DNA from: Leptospira biflexa
GTDB lineage: Bacteria; Spirochaetota; UBA4802; JAGODF01
Length of the DNA stretch: 51,605 bases
Reading direction: 5' to 3'
Assembly: GCA_020721925.1 (NCBI GenBank)
Contig: DYLV01000003.1
Coordinates: forward strand, 1 to 51,605
The notes beneath the pieces were generated by a model. The model saw nothing but the letters and a program-made list of their open reading frames with translations, was not told the origin of the DNA and searched no databases. Position 1 is the stretch's first letter. The number at the start of each line of letters is the position of its first letter. A program made the translations under genes and the position numbers. Below, in pieces: positions 1 to 8,520 of this stretch.

Positions 1-2
1 GC

Positions 3-329
3 AATCACCCCATTTTCAACGAAATGCACTTTCATAAAGGCCTTGATATATACTGCAACTACGGATGGGTTCGTGCCGCGAAATTCGGGAAAGTGGCCTA
101 TACAGGATGGCTCGGCGGATATGGACGGACTGTCATTATTTCGCATCCTGGTGGCTGGAAGACCCTCTATGGGCATCTTTCGAGAATATCGGTGAGAAAT
201 GGTCAATATGTGAAGCAAGGGCAGGTTATCGCGAAAGGCGGCAATACCGGCAATTCCACCGGACCACACCTTCATTTTGAAATAATCCAGAACGGCGATT
301 ATAAAAATCCGAGAAAGTTCATCAGGTGA
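3..329 (+). CDS. M23 family metallopeptidase (LytM-like), 3' part only
   Basis: This is the C-terminal part of a zinc endopeptidase that cleaves peptidoglycan cross-bridges in the periplasm. The reading frame is open to the left edge of the window, so the gene starts upstream; the ATG at 24 lies inside the conserved domain and is not the start. Visible M23 features are the first metal-binding motif HKGLD (HxxxD), a conserved YGHLS segment, and the final HLH triplet in GPHLHFE, which supplies the catalytic His and the third zinc ligand. The domain ends in the usual NP-R segment just before the stop. All catalytic residues in view are intact, unlike the second M23 protein of this window (29275-30288). 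The class is certain; the physiological substrate is not. Confidence 0.9.
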   Translation, partial: NHPIFNEMHFHKGLDIYCNYGWVRAAKFGKVAYTGWLGGYGRTVIISHPGGWKTLYGHLSRISVRNGQYVKQGQVIAKGGNTGNSTGPHLHFEIIQNGDYKNPRKFIR

Positions 330-598
330 AAGCATAATATCTCCGTGGGAGTCTCACCCCCAAAAACCCCCAGAAGAAAAATTACCAGGGCAATGGTGTA
401 AGTGTAGCAAATGCTTTTTTTAATAAAATATGTTCCTACAATAAAATTATTTGCATTTCTCCATAGACTGAGCAGTACATTGTATAGATTCATGAGAATA
501 TATGGAGAATGAGTGTGCTCTGTGCAGAAACGAAATAAAGAAAAAAATATAAGGATAGGTGATTTTTTATTAATAATGGTTAAATATGGGGGTATAAT

Positions 599-1696
599 AT
601 GAGAAAATTAGTAGTTATTACTCTTCCAATGTTGATAATGCTGGTGAATTGCTCTAAAATGATCGAGGAGCAGGAAGAGTTTGCAACCATCACCTTTTTT
701 GTGGGAGAGGTGAAGAAGAATGATGCGGATGTGCAGATCGGTGATGTTCTGAAAGAAAACGATTTGATTTTCACCGGGGCAAACTCATCGTGCGACATTC
801 GAATCGGCGATTCGATGATCAGAGTCAAGGAAAACTCCAAACTTTTAGTTTCGCAGATTCTTAGAAAGGAAGAGACTGAAAACGTGGTGTTGGGGCTTGA
901 TGTGGGGAAAATGCTCTGCCGGCCAAAAAAACTTATGAAAAATGAAAGCTTTCTCATAAAAACTCCCACGGCAGTTGCGGGTGTTCGGGGCACGCTGTTT
1001 ACGGTTGAGACAGATAAAAAGAAGACCACAAGGATTAAAGTGTACAATGGGAAGGTGAGCGTTGCCAGAAGAATTGCGACGCTTGAGAAAAAGTTTGGGG
1101 TGGAGCGGATTGTAGAAGGCGGGTCGTCGCTTGAACAGAATGAAAAAGTTGTAATAACCGAGGCGGAAACAAAGGCGGCGGAAGCAAAAGTGGAAACGAC
1201 AATTGCCGTTCTTTCCAGAAGAGGCTCTGTCGATGAGGAAGCTTTACTGAGGAAGGCTCGCCCGGAGATTGCCATAGATAAAAAAAGTGTGCGCAAATTC
1301 AAAGCGGAAGAATTCACCAGAGAAAAGGAGGAAATAATTGCGGTTGAGCGCAAGACGCCCGAGGTGATAAAAGCGATTAGAAAAGTCATCCGCAGGGAAA
1401 AAGAAGAGCCGATGCCCGACGGAAGCATTTTGGTGACCAGATATGATTTTTATTTTATTAAAAATGGAAAGGTCGAAGGAGAGTGGAAGGTGATCGGAGA
1501 ACCAATTGCATATGAAGATAAGATATATATTGCTTCAAGGGATTACGTTTTCTGCGCATCGGTAGAGGGGCCACTTCGCTGGAGAAGAAAAATTCAAAGC
1601 GATGGAAAGATTGAGCTGAAGGATAATAGCCTCAGCATCAATACACCGGAAGGGAGAAAAAAGATCGATCTGAAAACTGGCGAATTTATTGAATGA
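599..1696 (+). CDS. FecR-domain lipoprotein
   Basis: A 365-residue predicted lipoprotein. The N-terminus has a short hydrophobic signal ending in LVNC, a lipobox with Cys19 as the acylated residue. Residues about 28-150 match a FecR domain: a beta-rich segment with IGDVLKENDLIFTG, then the hallmark TPTAVAGVRGT. Such lipoproteins are common in spirochaetes and are not necessarily tied to iron-sigma regulation; no sigma/FecI gene is nearby. The middle (about 180-280) is helical and charged. The last 80 residues contain a stretch resembling a single PQQ/beta-propeller blade (KIYIASRDYVFC...LRWRRKI), suggesting a small beta module. A GGGGG Shine-Dalgarno precedes the ATG. The gene stands alone, followed by the inverted-repeat element at 1728-1856. 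The function is unknown beyond an envelope-attached ligand- or sugar-binding role. Confidence 0.8.
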   Translation: MRKLVVITLPMLIMLVNCSKMIEEQEEFATITFFVGEVKKNDADVQIGDVLKENDLIFTGANSSCDIRIGDSMIRVKENSKLLVSQILRKEETENVVLGLDVGKMLCRPKKLMKNESFLIKTPTAVAGVRGTLFTVETDKKKTTRIKVYNGKVSVARRIATLEKKFGVERIVEGGSSLEQNEKVVITEAETKAAEAKVETTIAVLSRRGSVDEEALLRKARPEIAIDKKSVRKFKAEEFTREKEEIIAVERKTPEVIKAIRKVIRREKEEPMPDGSILVTRYDFYFIKNGKVEGEWKVIGEPIAYEDKIYIASRDYVFCASVEGPLRWRRKIQSDGKIELKDNSLSINTPEGRKKIDLKTGEFIE

Positions 1697-1727
1697 TTTA
1701 AGGTGATATTGAATTTTTTAATTATTC

Positions 1728-1856
1728 GGGGCTGTCGAAAAGTTTGTATCGGTTTGAATGGTACAGCGATCATTTTGTGATTTTGGCGTAATTTTCGTTA
1801 AAATTGTATCGAAATGAGCGCGAAATGTGCAGAACGATAAACTTTTTGACCGCCTC
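1728..1856. repeat. MITE-like element with imperfect terminal inverted repeats
   Basis: A non-coding stretch bounded by GGGGCTGTCGAAAAGTTTG (left, from 1728) and the inverse of GAGGCGGTCAAAAAGTTT (right, ending 1856). Both arms continue into ATCG, with a 2-base gap. The match also extends outward by ATTC on the left and GAAT on the right. The left end starts with GGGGCTGTC, a form also seen at ends of some IS families, but no transposase is present. It could be a miniature transposable element or, read as RNA, a long hairpin upstream of cimA. No further copy was seen in the window. Confidence 0.45.
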
Positions 1857-2004
1857 GAATTTTATCTATTTTCTCCGCTAAACATTTGACAATTCTGCGC
1901 AATGATTTCTTTAGTTCAACGGTGCGCATTTTCCTGCCGGAAAGTAATTTGCAATAGTTTCTTTGGAACAATTAATTGTACCGTATGGAATACTGATAAG
2001 CGAC

Positions 2005-3600
2005 ATGAATAAAAAGCAGATCATAATTTACGATACCACATTGAGGGATGGCTCCCAGAGCGTGGGGATTTCTTTTTCTCTTCAGGACAAGCTTAGGATA
2101 GCGCGCGAACTCGACAGGCTTAAAATTGATTATATCGAAGGAGGATGGCCGGGTTCGAATCCGAAAGATGAGATTTTCTTTAAAGAGGCGGCAAAGCTCA
2201 GTCTAACACATGCGAAAATTGTGGCGTTTGGATCAACGAAACGAGCGGGGAAAACATATGATAGCGACGAGCTTTTAAAGGCGCTGGTTGACTCAAGGGC
2301 ACGCATCGCAACAATTGTGGCAAAATCCTCGGATTTTCAGGTGCGCGAAGCTCTTAATATAAGCCTAAAAGAAAATCTGGAATTGGTGTACGGCACCGTC
2401 GCGTTTCTGAAAGACAAAGGGTTTGAGGTTTTTTTGGATGCAGAGCATTTCTTCGATGGATTCAAAGAAAATTCCGGGTATGCGCTCGAAGTGCTGGGGG
2501 CCGGAGAGCGGGGAGGTGCTGATATGCTGGTGCTGTGCGACACGAACGGGGGAACGCTCGTGCGCGATGCGGAGCGTATCGTTCGTGCGGTGGTAGATGC
2601 GTGTAAAACCAGAGTTGGAGTGCACTTTCACAACGATTCCGCGGTGGCGGTGGCGAACTCGCTTGTGTCTGTTGAGGCCGGTGCGGTTTCAGTCCAGGGT
2701 ACGATGAATGGTCTCGGCGAGCGATGCGGCAATTGCGACCTTACATCGCTGGTGCCCAATCTTGTTTTAAAGCTCGGATATGCCTGCAGTTCCGCAGAAT
2801 CGCTGGTGCATCTTACCGAAACAAGCCGTGTTATTAGCGAAATTGCGAATATAGGCCACAATGAGCAGGCACCATATGTTGGAGATAATGCATTCGCGCA
2901 TAAGGGCGGCATTCATGTGTCGGCATTGAGTAAAAACACGCGAACCTACGAACATATCGATCCTTCGCTGGTGGGCAACCGGAGAAAGGTGATTATTTCA
3001 GAACTTTCCGGCAAGAGCAATATTGAATTCAAAGCCAGAGAGATGGGCATCAAACTTCCCAGCGCCATTCACCTGACAAAAGATATTCTTCGCCGGATCA
3101 AATGCCTTGAGGACAAAGGATATCAGTTTGAAGCGGCTGAAGGAACGTTTGAGCTCATCATCAGGCGTGCGACGAAAGAATACAGGCCTTTTTTTGTGCT
3201 CCATGGATTTCGCGTCATCACGGAGAAGACGGAGGGGAATGAGATGGTGTGCGAGGCTACCATTAAAGTTGAAGTGGATGGGGTGGTTGAACACACCGCT
3301 GCAAACGGGAAAGGCCCGGTGGAAGCGCTCGATAATGCCGTGAGAAAAGCACTGGTGAAGTTTTATCCCGACATCAGTGAAATTCAGCTCACCGACTACA
3401 AAGTGCGGGTGTTGAACGAAAAAGCGGGGACAGGCGCGGCAGTAAGGGTGCTTATCGATCAGAAACGAAAATCGAGGCACTGGGGTACAGTTGGCGTGTC
3501 GGAAAATATAATCGAGGCATCATGGCAGGCACTGGTTGACGGGATCGAGTATATGCTTCTCAAAGATTTGGTTGACGGTGAAGATATTGGAAAAGAATGA
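2005..3600 (+). CDS. cimA: (R)-citramalate synthase, CimA type
   Basis: Condenses acetyl-CoA with pyruvate to (R)-citramalate, the first step of the threonine-independent route to isoleucine. It is a cytoplasmic HMGL-like TIM-barrel enzyme of 531 residues, the usual CimA length. It shows the N-terminal TTLRDGSQS motif (catalytic Arg-Asp), the HFHND metal-binding pair and GTMNGLGERCGN. The last 130 residues form the LeuA-type allosteric domain. The long N-terminal barrel signature (DTTLRDGSQSVGISFS) separates it from LeuA of the short type. An in-frame TTG at 1963 would add 14 residues, but the family normally begins MxKKxIxIYDTTLRDG, so ATG 2005 is preferred; neither start has a strong Shine-Dalgarno. 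The 3' end overlaps murI by 14 bases, suggesting translational coupling. Homocitrate or isopropylmalate synthase is less likely. Confidence 0.9.
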   Translation: MNKKQIIIYDTTLRDGSQSVGISFSLQDKLRIARELDRLKIDYIEGGWPGSNPKDEIFFKEAAKLSLTHAKIVAFGSTKRAGKTYDSDELLKALVDSRARIATIVAKSSDFQVREALNISLKENLELVYGTVAFLKDKGFEVFLDAEHFFDGFKENSGYALEVLGAGERGGADMLVLCDTNGGTLVRDAERIVRAVVDACKTRVGVHFHNDSAVAVANSLVSVEAGAVSVQGTMNGLGERCGNCDLTSLVPNLVLKLGYACSSAESLVHLTETSRVISEIANIGHNEQAPYVGDNAFAHKGGIHVSALSKNTRTYEHIDPSLVGNRRKVIISELSGKSNIEFKAREMGIKLPSAIHLTKDILRRIKCLEDKGYQFEAAEGTFELIIRRATKEYRPFFVLHGFRVITEKTEGNEMVCEATIKVEVDGVVEHTAANGKGPVEALDNAVRKALVKFYPDISEIQLTDYKVRVLNEKAGTGAAVRVLIDQKRKSRHWGTVGVSENIIEASWQALVDGIEYMLLKDLVDGEDIGKE

Positions 3601-4396
3601 TCCCATAGGAATATTTGATTCGGGCGTCGGCGGTCTTACCGTATGTAAATCCCTTCGAGATGTGATGCCGTCCGAGCATTTGATATATTTCGGCGACACG
3701 GCGAGATTCCCCTACGGTACGCGATCCCGCGAAACGATTTTGCGTTATTCGAAGGAAATCGCCGCGTATCTTGTGTCCCGAAAAGTGAAGATGATTGTTA
3801 TCGCTTGTAATACTTCTTCTGCGGTGGCGCTGGAGATACTTCGCGATGAGCTCGATGTACCGGTGGTGGGGGTTATAGGCGCGGGTGCCCGTGCTGCGTG
3901 CAGAATACAGCAAAATGGCTGTGTGGGGGTAATAGCCACCAGAGCAACGGTAAAAAGCCGATCCTATGAAAAGGCCATTCATGAAATACATCCCAATCTC
4001 AAAGTCTTTCAGCAACATGCAACGATTTTAGTTTCACTCACGGAGGAGGGGTGGATTGACGATGAAATCACGCGCCTTACTGCAAAAAAATACATTGGGG
4101 AGATGTATAATAAAAACGTCAGGACGCTTATTTTGGGGTGCACGCATTTCCCGCTTCTTCAAAAAGCAATACTCGATGTATTTCCGGATATGGTGCTTGT
4201 GGATTCCGGTTATGAAATCGCTCTCGAAGCAAAGCAGATGTTGAAAGAAAAAAACCTTGAAAATTCAGGCACAATTGGGGAAATTGAGCTCTATGCGTCG
4301 GATATAACCGATACACTTCAGATGCTTAAAAATATGTTTTTCGGGGAAAACGGCGCTTCAATAGCAAAACTCACAATTAGCGGCGGAGCACCATGA
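3587..4396 (+). CDS. murI: glutamate racemase
   Basis: Cofactor-independent interconversion of L- and D-glutamate, giving D-Glu for peptidoglycan. The 269-residue protein starts with PIGIFDSGVGGLTV, which carries the conserved Asp and Ser. It has the FGDTARFPYG segment, the first catalytic Cys in IACNTSS and the second in LGCTHFPLL. TTG 3587 is taken as the start because it lies just before the conserved N-terminus and follows a GGTGAAG ribosome site; the open frame back to 3536 adds residues foreign to the family. The start lies within the last codons of cimA, and the stop overlaps the next gene as ATGA. The unit therefore reads cimA-murI-foldase as one transcript. Confidence 0.94.
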   Translation: MEKNDPIGIFDSGVGGLTVCKSLRDVMPSEHLIYFGDTARFPYGTRSRETILRYSKEIAAYLVSRKVKMIVIACNTSSAVALEILRDELDVPVVGVIGAGARAACRIQQNGCVGVIATRATVKSRSYEKAIHEIHPNLKVFQQHATILVSLTEEGWIDDEITRLTAKKYIGEMYNKNVRTLILGCTHFPLLQKAILDVFPDMVLVDSGYEIALEAKQMLKEKNLENSGTIGEIELYASDITDTLQMLKNMFFGENGASIAKLTISGGAP

Positions 4397-5349
4397 AAAA
4401 GAAAATATTGCTGGAAATTGCGCTGGTGGTCTTCTTTCCTATTGCGGCAGGCGCATGGGATCTCTTCGATCGAGTTATTGCGGTGGTTAATGATCGGCCC
4501 ATTATGGAAAGTGAGGTCAACGCACGATTTGAAAAATTCAAAAAGGTGAAGCATATCCCCGCCGGTAAAGTATCGTTTCATAAAAGCAGGGTTCTCGACG
4601 TATTTATCGAAGACAGCATCTTTGAGCAGATGGCAGAGGAAGAATCAATCATTGTGAGCAAGGATAAAGTTGATGATTCAATCGAAAAAACGATGAAGCG
4701 GTATAATATAAATTCACTGAAAGAGTTCAAAGAGAAACTTGAAAAAAAAGATAAAATTTCGTACGAGGAATACAGAGGACAGGTGAGAAAATCTCTCATC
4801 CGGGAAATGGTGATGACTTTAGCGGTGGGAGTCAATCCACCTTCCGAACAGCAGGCGCAGGAATGGTATAAAAAAAACATTAAAAAAGTGGGATATGAGT
4901 TCAATATCAACCATGTATTTCTCCGGCTTCACAATACCACCATTGCCGAGGAGCGGCGAGTCAACAATGAAATGAAAAGCATCCTTGGTAAAATCCGCCG
5001 AGGAATGCCGTTTGAAGAAGCGGCAAGAAAATTTTCCGAGGATGAAAGATCGAAGACAAAAGGAGGCGCGCTCGGATGGGTGAAACTGCATGAAATCGAC
5101 AGACTGCTTGCCATGCAGATATTTGGGATGAATATAAAAGGCCAGGTTTCGGGAGTCATCAAATCGGGATCGGGGTATCATATTGTCAAATTTAATGGGA
5201 AAAGACCGGTGCAGTACCAATCCATACGTGAAATTATATTCAATATTCTATACAGCGAACGCATGGGTGAACAGATGGGGAAATGGGCTGAACAGAAGCG
5301 CAAGGAGTCTGACGTGAAGATATTTATGGCCGATTATGTGATGAATTAG
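4393..5349 (+). CDS. SurA/PpiC-like periplasmic peptidyl-prolyl isomerase
   Basis: A 318-residue secreted parvulin-type foldase. Residues 1-21 are a cleavable signal peptide (basic start, hydrophobic core, AGA-W cleavage region). Residues 22-160 form the helical SurA N-terminal chaperone module, with the typical opening DRVIAVVNDRPIMESEV. Residues about 165-265 are a single parvulin domain (INHVFLRL, FEEAARKFSED, GGALGW, SGSGYHIVKF). Classical E. coli SurA has two parvulin domains; this protein has one, as in many non-proteobacterial homologues. It presumably helps fold outer-membrane or periplasmic proteins. It starts inside the murI stop codon. The identity of the domain is clear; orthology to SurA rather than PrsA/PpiD is inferred from the N-terminal motif and the absence of a lipobox or membrane anchor. 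Confidence 0.88.
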   Translation: MKKKILLEIALVVFFPIAAGAWDLFDRVIAVVNDRPIMESEVNARFEKFKKVKHIPAGKVSFHKSRVLDVFIEDSIFEQMAEEESIIVSKDKVDDSIEKTMKRYNINSLKEFKEKLEKKDKISYEEYRGQVRKSLIREMVMTLAVGVNPPSEQQAQEWYKKNIKKVGYEFNINHVFLRLHNTTIAEERRVNNEMKSILGKIRRGMPFEEAARKFSEDERSKTKGGALGWVKLHEIDRLLAMQIFGMNIKGQVSGVIKSGSGYHIVKFNGKRPVQYQSIREIIFNILYSERMGEQMGKWAEQKRKESDVKIFMADYVMN

Positions 5350-5380
5350 ATTTGGATTGTTTTTGGCCGGAGGTGCCCGC

Positions 5381-6862
5381 GTGAAAATAGCGGCAATTGT
5401 TTTTATCCCTCGCACAGCACAAAAAGAAGATCTGCATTTTGCCGATTTTTCCCTTCCTGACGAAATTGCCAGGCGCCTTAAGGCAGTCCCGCATATTCAC
5501 GAAGTGTTCTTTGCAACGGATAATGAGTGGGCCGGGATGATTCCGAATGGAAGCACACGAATCGGCGTGGGCACTGAAGGCGAAGTGGCTTTTTTGAAGT
5601 CGTTTTTTTCGGAGACGGGTTTTGAGCATGCCATCCTGATACAATATGATTCACCTTTTCTTGATCCCGACATTGTTGGCGAAATGCTAAAACTCCATAC
5701 CACCTATCTGCCGGAATACACCTATTCTGAAAATGTTCCTTCCGGATTTTGTGGTGAAATAGTGTCGCGTGTGCTTTTAGAAAGCGTGCCGGAAAATGCG
5801 GGTGCCGAAGTGTCGCTTTCGAAAATAATCAAGTCCAATCTGCACCGCTTTGATGTGGAAATTTTTTATTCTCATCCCGATGTGAGGGATAGGCGAATTT
5901 CGTTCAGGTCATCGAATCTTAGAGAACGGCGAATAATGGAAAAAATCGTCAAACTACACGGTGCTGTTCCGAAATATGCCGAGATTGTCGATGTGTTAAA
6001 AAAATTCCCCGAAGTACTCTACATATCCCCATCGTATATTGAAATGGAGTTAACCGGGCGGTGCAATTTGGACTGTATCTTTTGCTATCGAAAGACGCTC
6101 AGCTTTGAGCATGGGCAGATGGAAGTTTCAGTGTTTCGAAAAGTACTGGAGGGGATGCGCGAGTTTTCCCTGCCGTATTATATCTGTTGCGGAGGTTCGG
6201 GCGAGCCTTTGATGCATCCACAATTTTATGAAATGATGGATCTTGCGCTTGCTGAGAAAGATGTGGAGGGCGTGGTTGTCGAAACAAACGGCATTTTCGC
6301 CGATGCGAATTTTGCCCAGTATGTCGCGGGGAAAAGAGGCAGAATTCGCGTGATTGTGAACCTCAATGCAGTGGATGGGGAAATGTACCGCACCATTCAC
6401 GGCGGTGATCATTATGATACGGTGGTTGCGAACATTGAACGGCTGCAAGGCGTGATAAACGAAACGAATGCGCTCTATGTACAGATAATGAAAATCAATG
6501 AAACGGAAAAATTTTTAGATGCATATTACGATATGTGGGAACAAAAGCGCGTGCCGATTATCCTTCAAAAGCAAAATACCTATCTCGGAAGAATACCCGA
6601 CCGCCGCTATTCCGATCTATCTCCCCTGGAAAGGATACCCTGCTGGCATCTTCAGCGGGATATGTATGTGCTGTTTGACGGGACAGCCTGTTTTTGCAAA
6701 CAGGATGTCGATGGCGTTTCGTCTTTGGGAAATGTAAAAAATTCAACGATGAAAGAGCTGGTTGAAAGGGGCAAAGCTCATTTTATTGAAGATTTCAAAG
6801 GGAATGTATCGAAAAAGCCCGATTGCTCCACCTGCGATGAATGGTACACATTTAATTTGTAG
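5381..6862 (+). CDS. radical SAM/SPASM protein with SpsF-like N-terminal domain (spiro-SPASM type)
   Basis: A 493-residue protein. GTG 5381 is chosen because GGAGGT at 5369-5374 sits 6 bases upstream; the in-frame TTG at 5357 has no such site. The middle domain is a radical SAM barrel with the cluster motif CNLDCIFC (Cys 228, 232, 235) and a downstream CCGGSGEP glycine motif. The C-terminus is a SPASM-like region with further cysteines (CWHL, CFCK, CSTCDEW) for auxiliary Fe-S binding. The first 180 residues resemble the core of SpsF-type nucleotidyltransferases (DSPFLDPD, PSGFCGEIVSR) but lack the nucleotide-binding VVQAR..STRLPGK loop present in the next gene. The architecture fits the spiro-SPASM family described from spirochaetes. 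The substrate is unknown; position beside spsF- and spsG-like genes suggests sugar or glycan modification. Confidence 0.85.
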   Translation: MKIAAIVFIPRTAQKEDLHFADFSLPDEIARRLKAVPHIHEVFFATDNEWAGMIPNGSTRIGVGTEGEVAFLKSFFSETGFEHAILIQYDSPFLDPDIVGEMLKLHTTYLPEYTYSENVPSGFCGEIVSRVLLESVPENAGAEVSLSKIIKSNLHRFDVEIFYSHPDVRDRRISFRSSNLRERRIMEKIVKLHGAVPKYAEIVDVLKKFPEVLYISPSYIEMELTGRCNLDCIFCYRKTLSFEHGQMEVSVFRKVLEGMREFSLPYYICCGGSGEPLMHPQFYEMMDLALAEKDVEGVVVETNGIFADANFAQYVAGKRGRIRVIVNLNAVDGEMYRTIHGGDHYDTVVANIERLQGVINETNALYVQIMKINETEKFLDAYYDMWEQKRVPIILQKQNTYLGRIPDRRYSDLSPLERIPCWHLQRDMYVLFDGTACFCKQDVDGVSSLGNVKNSTMKELVERGKAHFIEDFKGNVSKKPDCSTCDEWYTFNL

Positions 6863-6871
6863 TAGTATGAT

Positions 6872-7627
6872 ATGAAAAACACTCGTGTTCTCGCAGTTGT
6901 GCAGGCTCGAATTGCGTCGACGCGGCTTCCCGGCAAGGCACTTCTGCCGCTTGCGGGAAAACCGATTTTGACGCATGTGCTTGAACGTGCGTTGAACATT
7001 CCATCAGTTGACCGTGTGGTGCTAGCGGTGCCGGAAGGCGATGAAAATACTCTTCTTTTCGATGAGGTGAAACATCTCGGTGTATCGTTTTTTCAGGGTT
7101 CGGAACACGATGTGCTGGACAGGTTTTTTCGCGCGGCGGAAAAATTTGGCGGTGATTTTATTGCACGCATTACCGCCGATAACCCTTTCACCGACAGCGA
7201 ATACGCCAATGAAACCATCTTGAAGGCAATAGCCGGCAATTTCGATTTGTGCGCTCCGGAAGGGTTGCCGCTTGGCTGTGCCATAGAGGTGCTTTCGAGA
7301 GCGGCGCTCAGTCGGGCGCACAGGGAAGGCACATCGCCGCATCAGCGGGAGCATGTAAGCCCCTACATAAAAGAGCGTCCCGATATATTTTCAATTATGC
7401 GCTTTCCAGTGGATATCGATCCTCGTTATGCATCCGTGCGATTAACGGTAGATACGGAAGAGGATTACCGCCTTGCCGCTGCGTTGTATAGCGAGCTGTA
7501 TCGCGGGGAGCAATTTCCTTTGAAAAAAACCCTTTCATTCCTTGATGCCCATCCGGAACTTATGGAAATCAATAACAACATTCATCAACGCCCTATGACC
7601 CACTCATCGTTCAGGAATAGCCGATGA
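6872..7627 (+). CDS. spsF: SpsF-like cytidylyltransferase family protein
   Basis: A 251-residue GT-A-fold nucleotidyltransferase of the SpsF/COG1861 type, related to CMP-KDO synthetases. The N-terminal substrate loop is intact (VVQARIASTRLPGKAL), followed by DRVVLAVP, the metal-binding ITADNPFTD segment and PLGCAIEV. Members activate a sugar, probably with CTP, for envelope or surface polysaccharide. It lies 9 bases after the radical SAM gene and its stop overlaps the spsG-like start as ATGA. The three genes therefore look like one pathway. No good Shine-Dalgarno is seen, so it may depend on coupling to the upstream gene. The exact sugar cannot be read from the sequence. Confidence 0.85.
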   Translation: MKNTRVLAVVQARIASTRLPGKALLPLAGKPILTHVLERALNIPSVDRVVLAVPEGDENTLLFDEVKHLGVSFFQGSEHDVLDRFFRAAEKFGGDFIARITADNPFTDSEYANETILKAIAGNFDLCAPEGLPLGCAIEVLSRAALSRAHREGTSPHQREHVSPYIKERPDIFSIMRFPVDIDPRYASVRLTVDTEEDYRLAAALYSELYRGEQFPLKKTLSFLDAHPELMEINNNIHQRPMTHSSFRNSR

Positions 7628-8520
7628 TTTGCGATGTGCTCATTATTACGGGGAAAGATGCCTGTTTAGGGGGTGGGCATTTCCAGCGGATGGCGGCGCT
7701 TTTGTGGCGGCTGAGAACAAAATATTACGTGCACGCGTGCATGTTTGTTTCTCAAAGCGATGGAAAATTTCCTGTGGAACTTGAAAAATGGAGGGTTGAA
7801 AAAATCCATCCTGCGAGGCTCATTGTTCGCGACATGCGCGATTCAGAAAAAGATGAAATACACAAATTGAAAAAAATGGGATCAGTGTGCGTCATCGACG
7901 ATAGAGGCAAAGGAAGAATGATTGCCGATCTGCGAGTTGATTTACTTCCGCATTTTGAGAAAACGGATGACGCGGTGAAGGGAAGCTTTTTGTACGGGTA
8001 TAATTTTATTCAAAATCTTGAAGCGCTTTCGGGTGAGTCGATTGAGAAAAAAATCGATGTAGCAATATATGAGGGTTTTTCTGGCGATGCGCGCGATTAT
8101 TTGCTTTCGCTAATTCCAGAAAAATTATCATTCTGCCTTTTAGGAGGAGTAAAGCCTCTTTGTGGCATAAAAGGAGGAAACCATAAGTGCGAAGATGATA
8201 ACTATGCGCGCCTTCTTTGTGCTTCGAAAGTGGCACTGAGCCATTTCGGGATTTTTCTTTATGAAGCGCATGCGGCCCACTGCCGCCCTATTGCCGTCAA
8301 TCCTACGGAATATCATTCCGCAATATCTGATTGTGCGATGGATGATCTCGACCTGATAAATATTGGGGTACGGGAGACATTCGATAGCACAAAAGCAAAA
8401 GAGGCGATTTTGGCATCTGCGCAAAATCCGTGGTGTACAGCCGTGGAGAGCGAAGAAGTTCTGCGAAAAGTCCTGCAAAGTGCGGATGATTTTATTGAAT
8501 ATTTGCTTAAATTTTTATAG
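7624..8520 (+). CDS. spsG: SpsG/PseG-like nucleotide-sugar hydrolase or glycosyltransferase
   Basis: A 298-residue GT-B-like protein resembling PseG/SpsG, which in the pseudaminic acid pathway removes UDP from a di-acetamido sugar. The glycine-rich N-terminal motif appears as GGGHFQRM, with the His expected for catalysis or binding. The C-terminal half contains the family-like block LSHFGIFLYEAHAAHCRPIAV, the nucleotide-binding part of the fold. The middle holds VIDDRGKGR, corresponding to the PseG segment that closes over the substrate. Divergence is considerable, so the reaction is uncertain. It is the last gene of the run and its final 6 bases overlap the convergent TPR gene on the minus strand. 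Context with the SpsF-like and spiro-SPASM proteins supports a shared glycan role. Confidence 0.75.
   Translation: MICDVLIITGKDACLGGGHFQRMAALLWRLRTKYYVHACMFVSQSDGKFPVELEKWRVEKIHPARLIVRDMRDSEKDEIHKLKKMGSVCVIDDRGKGRMIADLRVDLLPHFEKTDDAVKGSFLYGYNFIQNLEALSGESIEKKIDVAIYEGFSGDARDYLLSLIPEKLSFCLLGGVKPLCGIKGGNHKCEDDNYARLLCASKVALSHFGIFLYEAHAAHCRPIAVNPTEYHSAISDCAMDDLDLINIGVRETFDSTKAKEAILASAQNPWCTAVESEEVLRKVLQSADDFIEYLLKFL

Noticed and set aside
592..600. TATAAT right before the FecR gene as a -10 box.
   Set aside because: It overlaps the start codon region, leaving no room for a leader with the GGGGG ribosome site; probably chance.
580..1428. A 282-codon open frame antisense to the FecR lipoprotein gene.
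   Set aside because: Its translation is low-complexity (Ser/Phe/Thr-rich) and mirrors the codon bias of the real gene on the other strand, which has a lipobox and FecR motifs.
2147..2170. A GGGTTCGAATCC string resembling the T-arm of a tRNA.
   Set aside because: It lies inside cimA, encodes the conserved WPGSNPK region, and no acceptor or anticodon stems can be formed around it.
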